Shown one piece after another: positions 1-7,423 of a stretch of DNA of 64,000 bases. Where the stretch lies: contig NZ_QJRH01000060.1 in the NCBI RefSeq assembly GCF_003254545.1, positions 62,001 to 126,000 of the forward strand, given 5' to 3'. The stretch is from Flavobacterium tistrianum. Its GTDB lineage: Bacteria; Bacteroidota; Bacteroidia; Flavobacteriales; Flavobacteriaceae. A program made the translations under genes and the position numbers. A model generated the notes under the pieces. The model was not told where the DNA came from and searched no databases. It saw only the letters and a program-made list of their open reading frames with translations. The stretch's first letter is position 1; every line of letters begins with the position of its first letter.

Positions 1-1100
1 AAAGTTGTTTTTTCAACAGCATTTTCTTTAGAAGTAATCGTGTTTTCTTGTTCTAGAATTTCAAGAACACGTTCTGCAGCTGCATTTCCTCTTTTTACTC
101 CGTAAGAAGCTTTAGAAATGGCTTTTGCAGGAGTTAGAATGTTATACGCTAATCCCATATAAGCAATAAATGCAGCGCCTTCTAAAGTTTTATCAATCAA
201 AACCATCTGACCTCCGTACCAAAGCAAAATCGCAATGACCGTAATTCCCATAAATTCACTCGCTGGTGAAGCTAGGTTTTGACGATTTCCAATGCTATTT
301 GATAAAGTGAAAAAGCGGTCTGTCGAATTTTGAAAAACGTTATTAAAGTAATTTTCAGCATTGTATCCTTTTACAACTTTTAATCCTCCAATTGTTTCTT
401 CGATAGTAGAAAGGAATTTTCCTTGTTCTTCTTGAGCTTTGGTAGACTGTTTCTTAAGCTGTTTTCCAATCAGTGAAATGATATATCCAGAAACAGGAAT
501 AAAGATGAAAACAAACAAAGTCAGTTTGGCGCTAATGACAAGCATAGCGATGATCGTAAAAATAATCGTTAAAGGCTCTTTTATGATGAGCTCTAAGATT
601 GCTAAAAAGGAGTTTTGGACCTCATTTACATCAGCTGAAATTCTAGAAATTACATCTCCTTTTCTTTTTTCAGAATAAAAAGCCAAAGGAAGTTCTAATG
701 TTTTTTTGTACAATGCATTCCTCATGTCTTTCAAAACACCATTTCTCAAGAAATTAATGAAAAACATTGCTAAATAATCGGCTAGATTTTTTAGTAAAAA
801 GATTGAGATAATTATGGCAACCATTATAGATAGCACATATCCAGCTTCGTGAGTTCCTTTTGAAGTTGTAATATAGTAGCTTAGGTAATTTTCGCCATAT
901 TCCTTAATGTCCAAAATTCCTGTGTATAAAGGTTTTTCATAGTTTTCTTTGGTTTTGTCAAATAAAACTTGAAGCATTGGTATTAAGGCAATGAATGAAA
1001 GTGTGCTGAAAAGCGCATATAAAATATTGAAAAAGATATTTAAGAATGCGTATCTTTTATATGGGTATATAAAAGGAATTATTTTTTTGAAATTACTCAT
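1..1100 (-). CDS. ABC exporter (MsbA/lipid-type), permease domain, truncated by the window edge
   Basis: Reading the complement from the ATG at 1100 gives an open frame of 366 codons that runs off the left edge. It starts MSNFKKIIPFIYPYKRYAF. Several long hydrophobic segments and the motif SEKRKGDVISRISADVNEVQ are typical of the type-1 ABC exporter transmembrane domain (MsbA, heterodimeric multidrug and lipid exporters), as is the GLKVVKGYNAE segment. The ATP-binding domain with its Walker motifs would follow beyond base 1 and is not visible. The likely role is export of lipids or hydrophobic compounds across the inner membrane; the substrate cannot be told. A good promoter lies about 70 bp upstream, so it probably starts its own transcript downstream of the phosphoglucomutase terminator. 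Confidence 0.88.
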   Translation of the reverse strand, partial: MSNFKKIIPFIYPYKRYAFLNIFFNILYALFSTLSFIALIPMLQVLFDKTKENYEKPLYTGILDIKEYGENYLSYYITTSKGTHEAGYVLSIMVAIIISIFLLKNLADYLAMFFINFLRNGVLKDMRNALYKKTLELPLAFYSEKRKGDVISRISADVNEVQNSFLAILELIIKEPLTIIFTIIAMLVISAKLTLFVFIFIPVSGYIISLIGKQLKKQSTKAQEEQGKFLSTIEETIGGLKVVKGYNAENYFNNVFQNSTDRFFTLSNSIGNRQNLASPASEFMGITVIAILLWYGGQMVLIDKTLEGAAFIAYMGLAYNILTPAKAISKASYGVKRGNAAAERVLEILEQENTITSKENAVEKTT

Positions 1101-1168
1101 TTATTTTTGGATGTTTTTTTCTGCTTGGTTATGGTCGTTTGAGTTTTGGCTAGTGAATTTTTTCTGCA

Positions 1169-1197
1169 CAAAATTAATCCAATTGGATTGTTTTCAA
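1169..1197 (-). promoter_or_regulatory. Predicted Bacteroidetes-type promoter for the ABC exporter
   Basis: On the minus strand a TTG (1197-1195) is followed after 18 bases by TAATTTTG (1176-1169), matching the Flavobacterium pattern TTG-N17-20-TAnnTTTG. It lies between the terminator of the upstream gene and the ATG at 1100. Confidence 0.55.
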
Positions 1198-1222
1198 TTT
1201 CTTTTTAGTTTTTTTTATAAAA

Positions 1223-1268
1223 AAAACTCTGATTTTGCATCTTCTAAGAAATGCAAATCAGAGTTTTA
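1223..1268 (-). terminator. Rho-independent terminator after the phosphoglucomutase gene
   Basis: The arms AAAACTCTGATTTTGCAT and ATGCAAATCAGAGTTTT pair with one bulged base around a 10-base loop. In the minus direction the stem is followed by a run of eight T. It lies about 60 bp after the stop codon at 1331. Confidence 0.8.
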
Positions 1269-1330
1269 CTATTTGACTCCTTGTTTTTAAATACTATTTG
1301 CAAATGGCAATACTTTCAAAAAAGGTTTAT

Positions 1331-3058
1331 TTAATTCAACTGCATGTCTGCAATAATGTTTTGAATTTTTTGATCTAAGAAACTTTCTGCCTCATCAAAA
1401 TCAGAAACCGATTCGATTTCAGCATTTACACTAATGTAGAATTTAATTTTTGGTTCAGTTCCGCTTGGTCTCGCACAAATTTTAGAACCATCTTCTGTAT
1501 AATAAATCAATACATTTGACTTCGGAATATCCATTGTTGATTCAGAACCGTCTAATAGATTTAAAGCGATAGATGATTGATAATCTTCAACCATAATAAC
1601 TCTTTGTCCGTTAATTTCTTTCAAAGGATTTTCTCGTAAATCAATCATCATTTGGTTGATTTCTTGTAAGCCTTCCATTCCTTTTTTAGTTAAAGAAACT
1701 AAGAATTCTTTGTAGAAGCCATTTTCAACATAAAGCTGTAAAAGTTCTTTGTAAACAGAGCTTCCTGCTGCTTTAGCTTGAGCGGCAACTTCGCATATTA
1801 ATAAGGTAGCAGCAACAGCATCTTTGTCTCTAACAGCATCGCCAACCATAAATCCGAAACTTTCTTCACCACCTCCAATAAATTCAAGTTCAGGAAAATC
1901 TTTGATCATTTTTGCGATCCATTTAAATCCTGTTAATCCAACTTTGCACTCCACACCGTAGCTTGTTGCCAATTCCATCATCATTGGAGTTGAAACGATT
2001 GTTGAACCTACGAATTGTTTTCCGTTAAGTTTACCTGCTTTTTTCCATTGTTTCAATAAGAAAGAAGTCATTAAAACCATAGTTTGGTTTCCGTTCAATA
2101 AAATCATTTTGCCGTCATTGTTACGAACAGCAACTCCTAAACGGTCGCAGTCAGGATCTGTTCCTACTACAATATCAGAATTTGTTTTGTCTGCCAACGC
2201 CAAAGCCATTGTTAAAGCTTCTGGCTCTTCCGGATTTGGTGATTTTACTGTTGGGAAATCTCCATCTGGTACAGCCTGTTCTGGAACAATATGAACATTT
2301 TTATACCCAGCTTGCGATAAAACATCTGGGATTGATTTTATAGAAGTTCCGTGCAATGAAGTAAAAACAATGTGAAGGTTGTCTTTGGCCTCAGCCGGAG
2401 TATTAAAACTTGCATTTTCGATAGACGATTTTATAAATGCTTTGTCAAGTTCTGTATCAATGTACTGAATCAAACTTTCGTTTGCGTTAAATTTGATTTT
2501 GTCATAGCCTAAACTTTCAATAACATTTACAATTTCTTTGTCTTGCGGAGGAACAATTTGGCCTCCATCTTGCCAGTATACTTTGTAACCGTTATATTCT
2601 GGCGGATTGTGAGAAGCTGTTAAAACAATTCCGCATTGGCATTTTAAATATTTAAGAGCAAAAGATAATTCTGGAGTTGGTCTCAAATCAGAAAACAAAT
2701 AAACCTGAATTCCATTTGCCGAGAAAACATCAGCTACGACTTTTGCTAAAGTATTGCTGTTATGACGGCAATCGTAAGCAATAACCACTTTTAAAGGTTC
2801 GTTTGGAAAAACTTTATGGAGGTAATCAGATAATCCTTGAGTGTTTTTTCCAAGTGTATATTTGTTGATTCTGTTATCGCCAACACCCATAACACCACGC
2901 ATTCCTCCAGTTCCGAATTCTAAGTTTTTGTAAAAACTCTCTTCCAATTCTTTTGGAGAAGTGGTCATTAATTCTTTAACTGCAGCTTGCGTTTCCTTAT
3001 CAAATGTTGGTGTTAACCATTCATTGACTGCGTTTAGTATATTTGGTGCGATATTCAT
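1331..3058 (-). CDS. Phosphoglucomutase/phosphomannomutase (alpha-D-phosphohexomutase family)
   Basis: This 575-residue enzyme interconverts hexose 1- and 6-phosphates in the cytoplasm, supplying sugar nucleotides and glycogen or envelope polysaccharide synthesis. All four family signatures are present in order: the active-site phosphoserine loop TASHNPPEYNGYK (about residues 147-159), the magnesium loop DPDCDR (301-306), the sugar-binding loop GGGEESFG (395-402), and the C-terminal phosphate-binding ARPSGTEPKIKFY. Its length fits the long PGM2-like bacterial branch. It is apparently a single-gene transcript: a strong terminator follows, and the next upstream gene ends 113 bp away. Whether glucose, mannose or pentose phosphate is preferred cannot be read from sequence. 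Confidence 0.93.
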   Translation of the reverse strand: MNIAPNILNAVNEWLTPTFDKETQAAVKELMTTSPKELEESFYKNLEFGTGGMRGVMGVGDNRINKYTLGKNTQGLSDYLHKVFPNEPLKVVIAYDCRHNSNTLAKVVADVFSANGIQVYLFSDLRPTPELSFALKYLKCQCGIVLTASHNPPEYNGYKVYWQDGGQIVPPQDKEIVNVIESLGYDKIKFNANESLIQYIDTELDKAFIKSSIENASFNTPAEAKDNLHIVFTSLHGTSIKSIPDVLSQAGYKNVHIVPEQAVPDGDFPTVKSPNPEEPEALTMALALADKTNSDIVVGTDPDCDRLGVAVRNNDGKMILLNGNQTMVLMTSFLLKQWKKAGKLNGKQFVGSTIVSTPMMMELATSYGVECKVGLTGFKWIAKMIKDFPELEFIGGGEESFGFMVGDAVRDKDAVAATLLICEVAAQAKAAGSSVYKELLQLYVENGFYKEFLVSLTKKGMEGLQEINQMMIDLRENPLKEINGQRVIMVEDYQSSIALNLLDGSESTMDIPKSNVLIYYTEDGSKICARPSGTEPKIKFYISVNAEIESVSDFDEAESFLDQKIQNIIADMQLN

Positions 3059-3171
3059 TTTGATTTCGTTTTATGATTTATTTAAAAATAAATTTTTATT
3101 AAGGCTCAAAGGTGCTTTATGCAATAATTTTATGACTTAATTAAAAATATTTTAAAGACTATAATATTGTT

Positions 3172-4128
3172 TTAAAAATTAACCTCTCGTGCTACTTTAT
3201 ATCTTGCCTCATTGCTTTTTGTTCTTAGAATAATTTCTCCTAAGAAACCTGCTAAAAACAATTGAGTGCCAAGAATCATCGTAGTCAAAGCAATATAAAA
3301 CCATGGATTGTTTGTAACCAAGCTGTATTTCATTCCTGTATACATATGGTATAGTTTAGAAATTCCAATGTAACCAGCAGATAAAAATCCGATAATAAAC
3401 ATTAAGGATCCTATGGCACCGAATAAGTGCATTGGTCTTTTTCCGAATCTTGATAAAAACCAAATGGTAATCAAATCCAGGAATCCGTTTATAAAACGCT
3501 CCATTCCAAACTTCGTTTCACCATATTTTCTTGCTTGGTGAATTACCACTTTTTCGCCAATTTTTCCAAACCCAGCATTTTTAGCTAAAACTGGAATATA
3601 ACGGTGCATTTCACCAGAAACTTCAATGTTTTTTACCACAACATTTTTGTAGGCTTTCAATCCGCAGTTAAAATCATTCAATTCAACACCAGAAGTTTTT
3701 CTAGCTGCCCAGTTGAATAATTTTGAAGGAAGATTTTTTGCTACAACAGAATCGTAACGCTTCTTTTTCCAGCCAGAGACCAAATCGTATTTCTGAGCTG
3801 TAATCATTTCATACAATTCAGGAATTTCGTCTGGACTGTCTTGCAAGTCGGCATCCATAGTAATGATAACATCACCTTTTGCTTTTGCAAAACCAGCATG
3901 CAAAGCTTGAGATTTTCCGAAGTTTTTCATGAAACGAATTCCTTTTACATTTGGATTTTCGTTAGAGAAACCTTCAATAATCTGCCAAGAATTATCTGTA
4001 CTACCATCATCTACAAAAATGATTTCATAAGAGTAATTGTTAGATTGCATCACTTTAATGATCCATGTATAGAGTTCTTTAAGTGATTCCTCCTCGTTTA
4101 GAAGCGGTATAAGTATAGATAAATTCAT
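3172..4128 (-). CDS. Family 2 glycosyltransferase, polyprenyl-phosphate sugar transferase type
   Basis: The 318-residue protein has a GT-A fold catalytic domain: SILIPLLNEEESL at the N-terminus, FVDDGSTDNSW near residue 38, and DADLQD at about 92-97 as the metal/nucleotide-sugar DxD motif. Two C-terminal hydrophobic segments (about 235-262 and 275-300) anchor it in the inner membrane. This is the architecture of DPM1/GtrB/ArnC-like enzymes that load a sugar onto undecaprenyl phosphate for envelope glycan modification. It lies 8 bp downstream of the DUF4199 gene and is probably cotranscribed with it. The exact sugar is unknown. Confidence 0.88.
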   Translation of the reverse strand: MNLSILIPLLNEEESLKELYTWIIKVMQSNNYSYEIIFVDDGSTDNSWQIIEGFSNENPNVKGIRFMKNFGKSQALHAGFAKAKGDVIITMDADLQDSPDEIPELYEMITAQKYDLVSGWKKKRYDSVVAKNLPSKLFNWAARKTSGVELNDFNCGLKAYKNVVVKNIEVSGEMHRYIPVLAKNAGFGKIGEKVVIHQARKYGETKFGMERFINGFLDLITIWFLSRFGKRPMHLFGAIGSLMFIIGFLSAGYIGISKLYHMYTGMKYSLVTNNPWFYIALTTMILGTQLFLAGFLGEIILRTKSNEARYKVAREVNF

Positions 4129-4136
4129 TTATATTT

Positions 4137-4667
4137 TTATTCTTGTGTAGATTTGCTTTTAAAAAATGCTGCGAAAATTAATCCGAAAATTGCGCTTACA
4201 ACCATAGCAAAAACAGATCCTTTTAATAATTCAAAAGTAGAATACGGATTGCTTTCTTTCATTTTGGCAACAGCTTCGTTAATTGCTGAAGCTGGCGTAC
4301 CAAATTTCTGCATCATACCAATAGTATATTTGATCATAATTTCGCTTAAAGTGTCTTTTGCACCTGGATCAATTAAATTAAATAATACAATGTTGAAAGT
4401 TGTAGATATTAAAATACCGATTACAGCAGCTATAAAATAAGTAGTAAAAGCATCTTTAAAAGGAAAAACACCGTTTAAATCTTTCTTAGTTTTAGAAAGT
4501 AAAATGATACTAATTGTAAGGCTTATTACGATTCCTAGTATTCCCATCCACCAAGCTGTAAACAGATTTAAATCAATAGCATAGATTGTAGCGGTAACCA
4601 AAGCCGATGCAATTCCGATCATTACACCATACGTAACTCCATTCTTTTTTATAACTTCATTAATCAT
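4137..4667 (-). CDS. DUF4199 membrane protein
   Basis: This 176-residue protein has four hydrophobic segments (roughly residues 12-30, 36-58, 72-98 and 145-168) and the N-terminal pattern NEVIKKNGVTYGVMIGI seen in DUF4199 proteins of Bacteroidetes. Function is unknown. In this phylum the family often sits beside the glycosyltransferase found here, so a role in membrane or envelope glycan metabolism is possible but is only inference from position. A TATATTTG -7-like element (4701-4694 on the minus strand) lies about 27 bp upstream of the start, with no clear TTG at the right distance. Confidence 0.82.
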   Translation of the reverse strand: MINEVIKKNGVTYGVMIGIASALVTATIYAIDLNLFTAWWMGILGIVISLTISIILLSKTKKDLNGVFPFKDAFTTYFIAAVIGILISTTFNIVLFNLIDPGAKDTLSEIMIKYTIGMMQKFGTPASAINEAVAKMKESNPYSTFELLKGSVFAMVVSAIFGLIFAAFFKSKSTQE

Positions 4668-4770
4668 ATTTCGATATGTTTAAAATTAATCCACAAATAT
4701 AGTAATTCCCACTATAATCGAATATAAAAAAAGCTTTTCGAAATAAACTAAAAAAAAGTAAGCTAACTGT

Positions 4771-4799
4771 TTGTTTATTAAAAAAGAATTGTAAATTTG
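4771..4799 (+). promoter_or_regulatory. Predicted promoter for rpmE
   Basis: TTG (4771-4773), an 18-base spacer and TAAATTTG (4792-4799) match the flavobacterial consensus. Transcription would begin near 4806, leaving a leader of about 110 bases before the bL31 start, long enough for a regulatory structure. Confidence 0.65.
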
Positions 4800-4915
4800 C
4801 ACACTCAAAAATAATTAAATTTTTAAACAAAAAAGAGTATTATTTGTTTACACCTTTTTCTAACCATGAAAAAGCTTCAAAATAAAAGTGCTCCAAACAA
4901 TAAATAAAAGAAAAG

Positions 4916-5170
4916 ATGAAAAAAGGAATTCACCCAGAAAATTACAGATTAGTTGCATTTAAAGACATGTCGAATGATGAGGTTTTTATCACTAAATCTA
5001 CTGCAGATACAAGAGAAACAATTGAAGTTGACGGAGTTGAGTATCCAGTTGTAAAAATGGAGATTTCTAGAACATCTCACCCTTTTTATACTGGTAAATC
5101 TAAACTTATCGATACTGCAGGACGTATTGATAAATTCAAAACTAAATACGCTAAACACGCTAAAAAATAA
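4916..5170 (+). CDS. rpmE: Ribosomal protein bL31, type B
   Basis: The 84-residue basic protein starts [20 protein letters not shown] and contains [11 protein letters not shown] and a C-terminal [12 protein letters not shown] tail, all diagnostic of type B bL31 of the large ribosomal subunit. The type A zinc-binding cysteines are absent, so this is the zinc-independent form. It is the only gene in its transcript, with its own promoter and a strong terminator. The roughly 110-base untranslated leader is longer than usual here and may carry autoregulation by the protein, as known for other ribosomal protein genes; I could not identify a specific fold. Confidence 0.97.
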   Translation: MKKGIHPENYRLVAFKDMSNDEVFITKSTADTRETIEVDGVEYPVVKMEISRTSHPFYTGKSKLIDTAGRIDKFKTKYAKHAKK

Positions 5171-5190
5171 TAGCTGTTTTAAATTATACA

Positions 5191-5220
5191 AAAGCCTTTC
5201 AATTATGAAAGGCTTTTTTT
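5191..5220 (+). terminator. Terminator after rpmE
   Basis: A perfect 10-bp stem AAAGCCTTTC / GAAAGGCTTT around a 6-base loop is followed by a T run. Confidence 0.9.
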
Positions 5221-5234
5221 ATGTTTTTTTATTT

Positions 5235-5333
5235 GCCACGAATTCACGAATTATTCTCTTGTAAAGCTTATGTTTAAAGTATTTGTGAAATCATTAGTAT
5301 GATGTTATTTGTATCAATTCGTGAATTCGTGGC
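5235..5333. repeat. Perfect 18-bp inverted repeat with 63-bp spacer
   Basis: GCCACGAATTCACGAATT (5235-5252) and its exact reverse complement (5316-5333) flank 63 bp of AT-rich DNA. Each arm contains an internal near-repeat (CACGAATT twice). Such elements resemble dispersed intergenic palindromes in flavobacteria. No coding potential was seen. Confidence 0.7.
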
Positions 5334-5427
5334 TATTTACATATAAACTTGCTTAATGTAAAACATAAATATTTGTAACTTTGGTGCCAGGTAACCAAAT
5401 CAAATTTTAACAAACACTCAATTATTT

Positions 5428-6603
5428 ATGAACTACATTCTTTTCGACGGTCCCGTTCGGAATGCCTTATTACCCTTTACTTTTACACGGCCAGTAGCTG
5501 ATATTTTGGTAGGAATTATGACAATTCGCCAGAAATGGGAAAAATATCTAGGTTCTACAATCACTACGATAACCGAAGAATATTTGTCTGAAAAATTTCC
5601 AATGGTTGAAATGGAGGAAAACGTAATGATCAACGCAGCGTATTTGCCAAATGATACTCTTGCGGAGATGGTTTCTAATTTGACAGAAAATCAGGCAATC
5701 TTTAAAGGAGAAGATATAATTGCGTTTTTTGCGAGCGAAAATCAAGACGAAGTCGATTTTGATTCTTACGAAATTATTCAGTACAACGAAGATTGCATTA
5801 CGATAGAGCATACTTGGGATATTTTCTCAAAAAATGATGCTGCGATTCGCCAAGATTTTAAATATCTGACTGAAGACCGCACGTCTCAGCCAATTCCTAA
5901 AAGCGTTAATGTAATTTCGCCAGAAAATATTTTTATCGAAGAAGGAGCAAAACTAGAGTTTGTAACTTTAAATGCATCGACTGGTCCTATATATATAGGT
6001 AAAAATACCGAAATTATGGAAGGAACCGTAATTCGCGGACCATTTGCTTTATGCGAAAATGCAATGGTAAAAATGTCAGCTAAAGTTTATGGGGCAACTA
6101 CTGTTGGACCTGGGAGCCGAATAGGAGGAGAGGTTAAAAACTCAGTTCTTTTTGCGAATTCAAATAAAGGACATGAAGGGTTTTTAGGAGATTCAGTTTT
6201 AGGAGAATGGTGCAATATCGGAGCAGATTCTAATAACTCAAACCTAAAAAATAATTACGAAGAAGTGAAATTATGGAGCTACGAAACAGAAGGTTTTGCT
6301 AAAACAGGACTTCAGTTTTGCGGTTTAATGATGGGAGATCATAGTAAATGCGGAATCAACACGATGTTTAATACAGGAACTGTCGTTGGTGTAAGCGCTA
6401 ATATTTTCGGAAGCGGATTTCCTCGCAACTTTGTTCCAAGTTTTTCTTGGGGAGGTGCTGCAGGATTTACAACTTATGTAACTAAAAAAGCTTTTGAAAC
6501 GGCAAGATTAGTAATGAGTAGGCGAAATATTGAATTCGATGCAACTGAAGCTGCAATTATGGAGCATATTTTCGAAGAAACTAAAAAATGGAGAAAAGAT
6601 TAA
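5428..6603 (+). CDS. GlmU-like putative sugar nucleotidyltransferase with left-handed beta-helix
   Basis: A 391-residue protein. The N-terminal half resembles a nucleotidyltransferase fold (FDGPVRNALLPFTFTRPVADI, lacking the classical GxGTRxxP loop of GlmU). The C-terminal half (about 185-370) shows hexapeptide-type repeats such as GPIYIGKNTEIMEGTVIRG, diagnostic of a left-handed beta-helix acyl- or nucleotidyltransferase. Proteins of this form are annotated as GlmU family in Bacteroidetes. The role is probably in sugar-nucleotide metabolism; the substrate is not known and the missing loop makes true GlmU activity uncertain. A TAACTTTG element at 5376-5383 could be part of its promoter. A strong terminator follows. 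Confidence 0.85.
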   Translation: MNYILFDGPVRNALLPFTFTRPVADILVGIMTIRQKWEKYLGSTITTITEEYLSEKFPMVEMEENVMINAAYLPNDTLAEMVSNLTENQAIFKGEDIIAFFASENQDEVDFDSYEIIQYNEDCITIEHTWDIFSKNDAAIRQDFKYLTEDRTSQPIPKSVNVISPENIFIEEGAKLEFVTLNASTGPIYIGKNTEIMEGTVIRGPFALCENAMVKMSAKVYGATTVGPGSRIGGEVKNSVLFANSNKGHEGFLGDSVLGEWCNIGADSNNSNLKNNYEEVKLWSYETEGFAKTGLQFCGLMMGDHSKCGINTMFNTGTVVGVSANIFGSGFPRNFVPSFSWGGAAGFTTYVTKKAFETARLVMSRRNIEFDATEAAIMEHIFEETKKWRKD

Positions 6604-6642
6604 TGAGATAATTAGTCAATTTGAAAATTAGATAATTATAGC

Positions 6643-6676
6643 AAACCCTACAGGTTTTTAAATCCTGTAGGGTTTT
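6643..6676 (+). terminator. Terminator after the GlmU-like gene
   Basis: The stem AAACCCTACAGG / CCTGTAGGGTTT around a short AT loop is followed by T. It probably acts in both directions between the convergent genes. Confidence 0.85.
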
Positions 6677-6688
6677 GTTATTTTAAGG

Positions 6689-6732
6689 TTTTGAGAATTT
6701 TCTAATTTCCTAATTGACACATTTTCTAATTC
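6689..6732. repeat. AT-rich dispersed repeat (CTAATTGACACATTTTCTAATT type)
   Basis: The same short block, variants of CTAATTGGCACATTTTCTAATT, recurs at 7288-7346 and 33695-33741. All copies are intergenic. It looks like a low-complexity dispersed repeat of this genome. Confidence 0.5.
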
Positions 6733-6735
6733 AAC

Positions 6736-7179
6736 TTATTTGTCAATCTTAATAAAATCTCCTTTCAGGTTGAATTTTAGTTCCAAACCATTGGTTAATT
6801 TTGTTTCATAACCAGAACTTCCAAGTTCTATTTTGGTTACGTCTTCTTTAGGGAAATTTGATTTTATATAAGAAGCAACTTTTTTAGGGATAATAGATTT
6901 TGGAACTTTACTGTTTTTTGCTTCCACTTCTTTCCAGTTTCCTTTTTTATCAAACTCGATTTCAATCTGATTGTCGTATTGAACTTTGTATTCTGTCGAA
7001 AGAATTTCTTTGTCTTCCAATATATAGCTCGGTTTTTTAGATCCAAAATGTGTCTTTAAGAATGTTTGAGCATTCGCAGGCAAAGCTTCTTTTTTAATTA
7101 CGGTTTTTTGTGCATTTGCAGTAAGTCCAAATAGTAATCCTGCAATTAAGTAGACGGTCAGTTTTAATTTCGTTCTCAT
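6736..7179 (-). CDS. Secreted PepSY-like protein
   Basis: The 147-residue protein has a clear signal peptide (MRTKLKLTVYLIAGLLFGLTANAQ) and two similar halves of about 60 residues. Each half begins with a helix (ALPANAQTFLKTHF and SIIPKKVASYIKSNF) and ends in strands rich in aspartate, glutamate and lysine. This is the pattern of the PepSY-like fold (the family once called putative beta-lactamase-inhibitor-like, PF11396), common in Bacteroidetes periplasm. Known relatives have no firm function; inhibition of periplasmic proteases or ligand binding has been suggested. It stands alone, convergent with the GlmU-like gene. Confidence 0.82.
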   Translation of the reverse strand: MRTKLKLTVYLIAGLLFGLTANAQKTVIKKEALPANAQTFLKTHFGSKKPSYILEDKEILSTEYKVQYDNQIEIEFDKKGNWKEVEAKNSKVPKSIIPKKVASYIKSNFPKEDVTKIELGSSGYETKLTNGLELKFNLKGDFIKIDK

Positions 7180-7287
7180 ATTTTGCTGATTTTTAAATTC
7201 TTATACAAGATAAGATTAAAATTTTAAAATTTAGCAAAACCATTGAGGTTTCGTTCATTACGATTTAGATCTTATTTAGTTAGTGTA

Positions 7288-7346
7288 TTATCTAATTGGC
7301 ACATTTTCAAAATTATCTAATTATCAAATTGGCACATTATCTAATT
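7288..7346. repeat. Two adjacent copies of the CTAATTGGCACATT-type repeat
   Basis: Two near-identical blocks (CTAATTGGCACATTTTC and CAAATTGGCACATTATC) lie in tandem. They overlap the predicted promoter of the ABC-F gene: the TTGG of the second copy serves as its upstream element. Confidence 0.5.
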
Positions 7347-7360
7347 AAATCTATCTTTGC
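7330..7360 (+). promoter_or_regulatory. Predicted promoter for the ABC-F gene
   Basis: TTG (7330-7332), a 20-base spacer and TATCTTTG (7353-7360) are close to the flavobacterial consensus. The coding start is 64 bp downstream. Confidence 0.5.
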
Positions 7361-7423
7361 AGCACGAAAAAAATGGGTAGTCGGATAAACGATTAACCGA
7401 TTAAACAAAATTCACAAACACAA

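Noticed and set aside
439..678. A 79-codon plus-strand open frame
   Set aside because: It is antisense to the ABC exporter transmembrane domain, which has clear family motifs.
991..1290. A 99-codon plus-strand open frame
   Set aside because: It is antisense to the start of the ABC exporter gene, its promoter and the neighbouring terminator.
5235..5333. Inverted repeat as a CRISPR array or insertion sequence
   Set aside because: Only two arms in opposite orientation, no spacers, no transposase gene.
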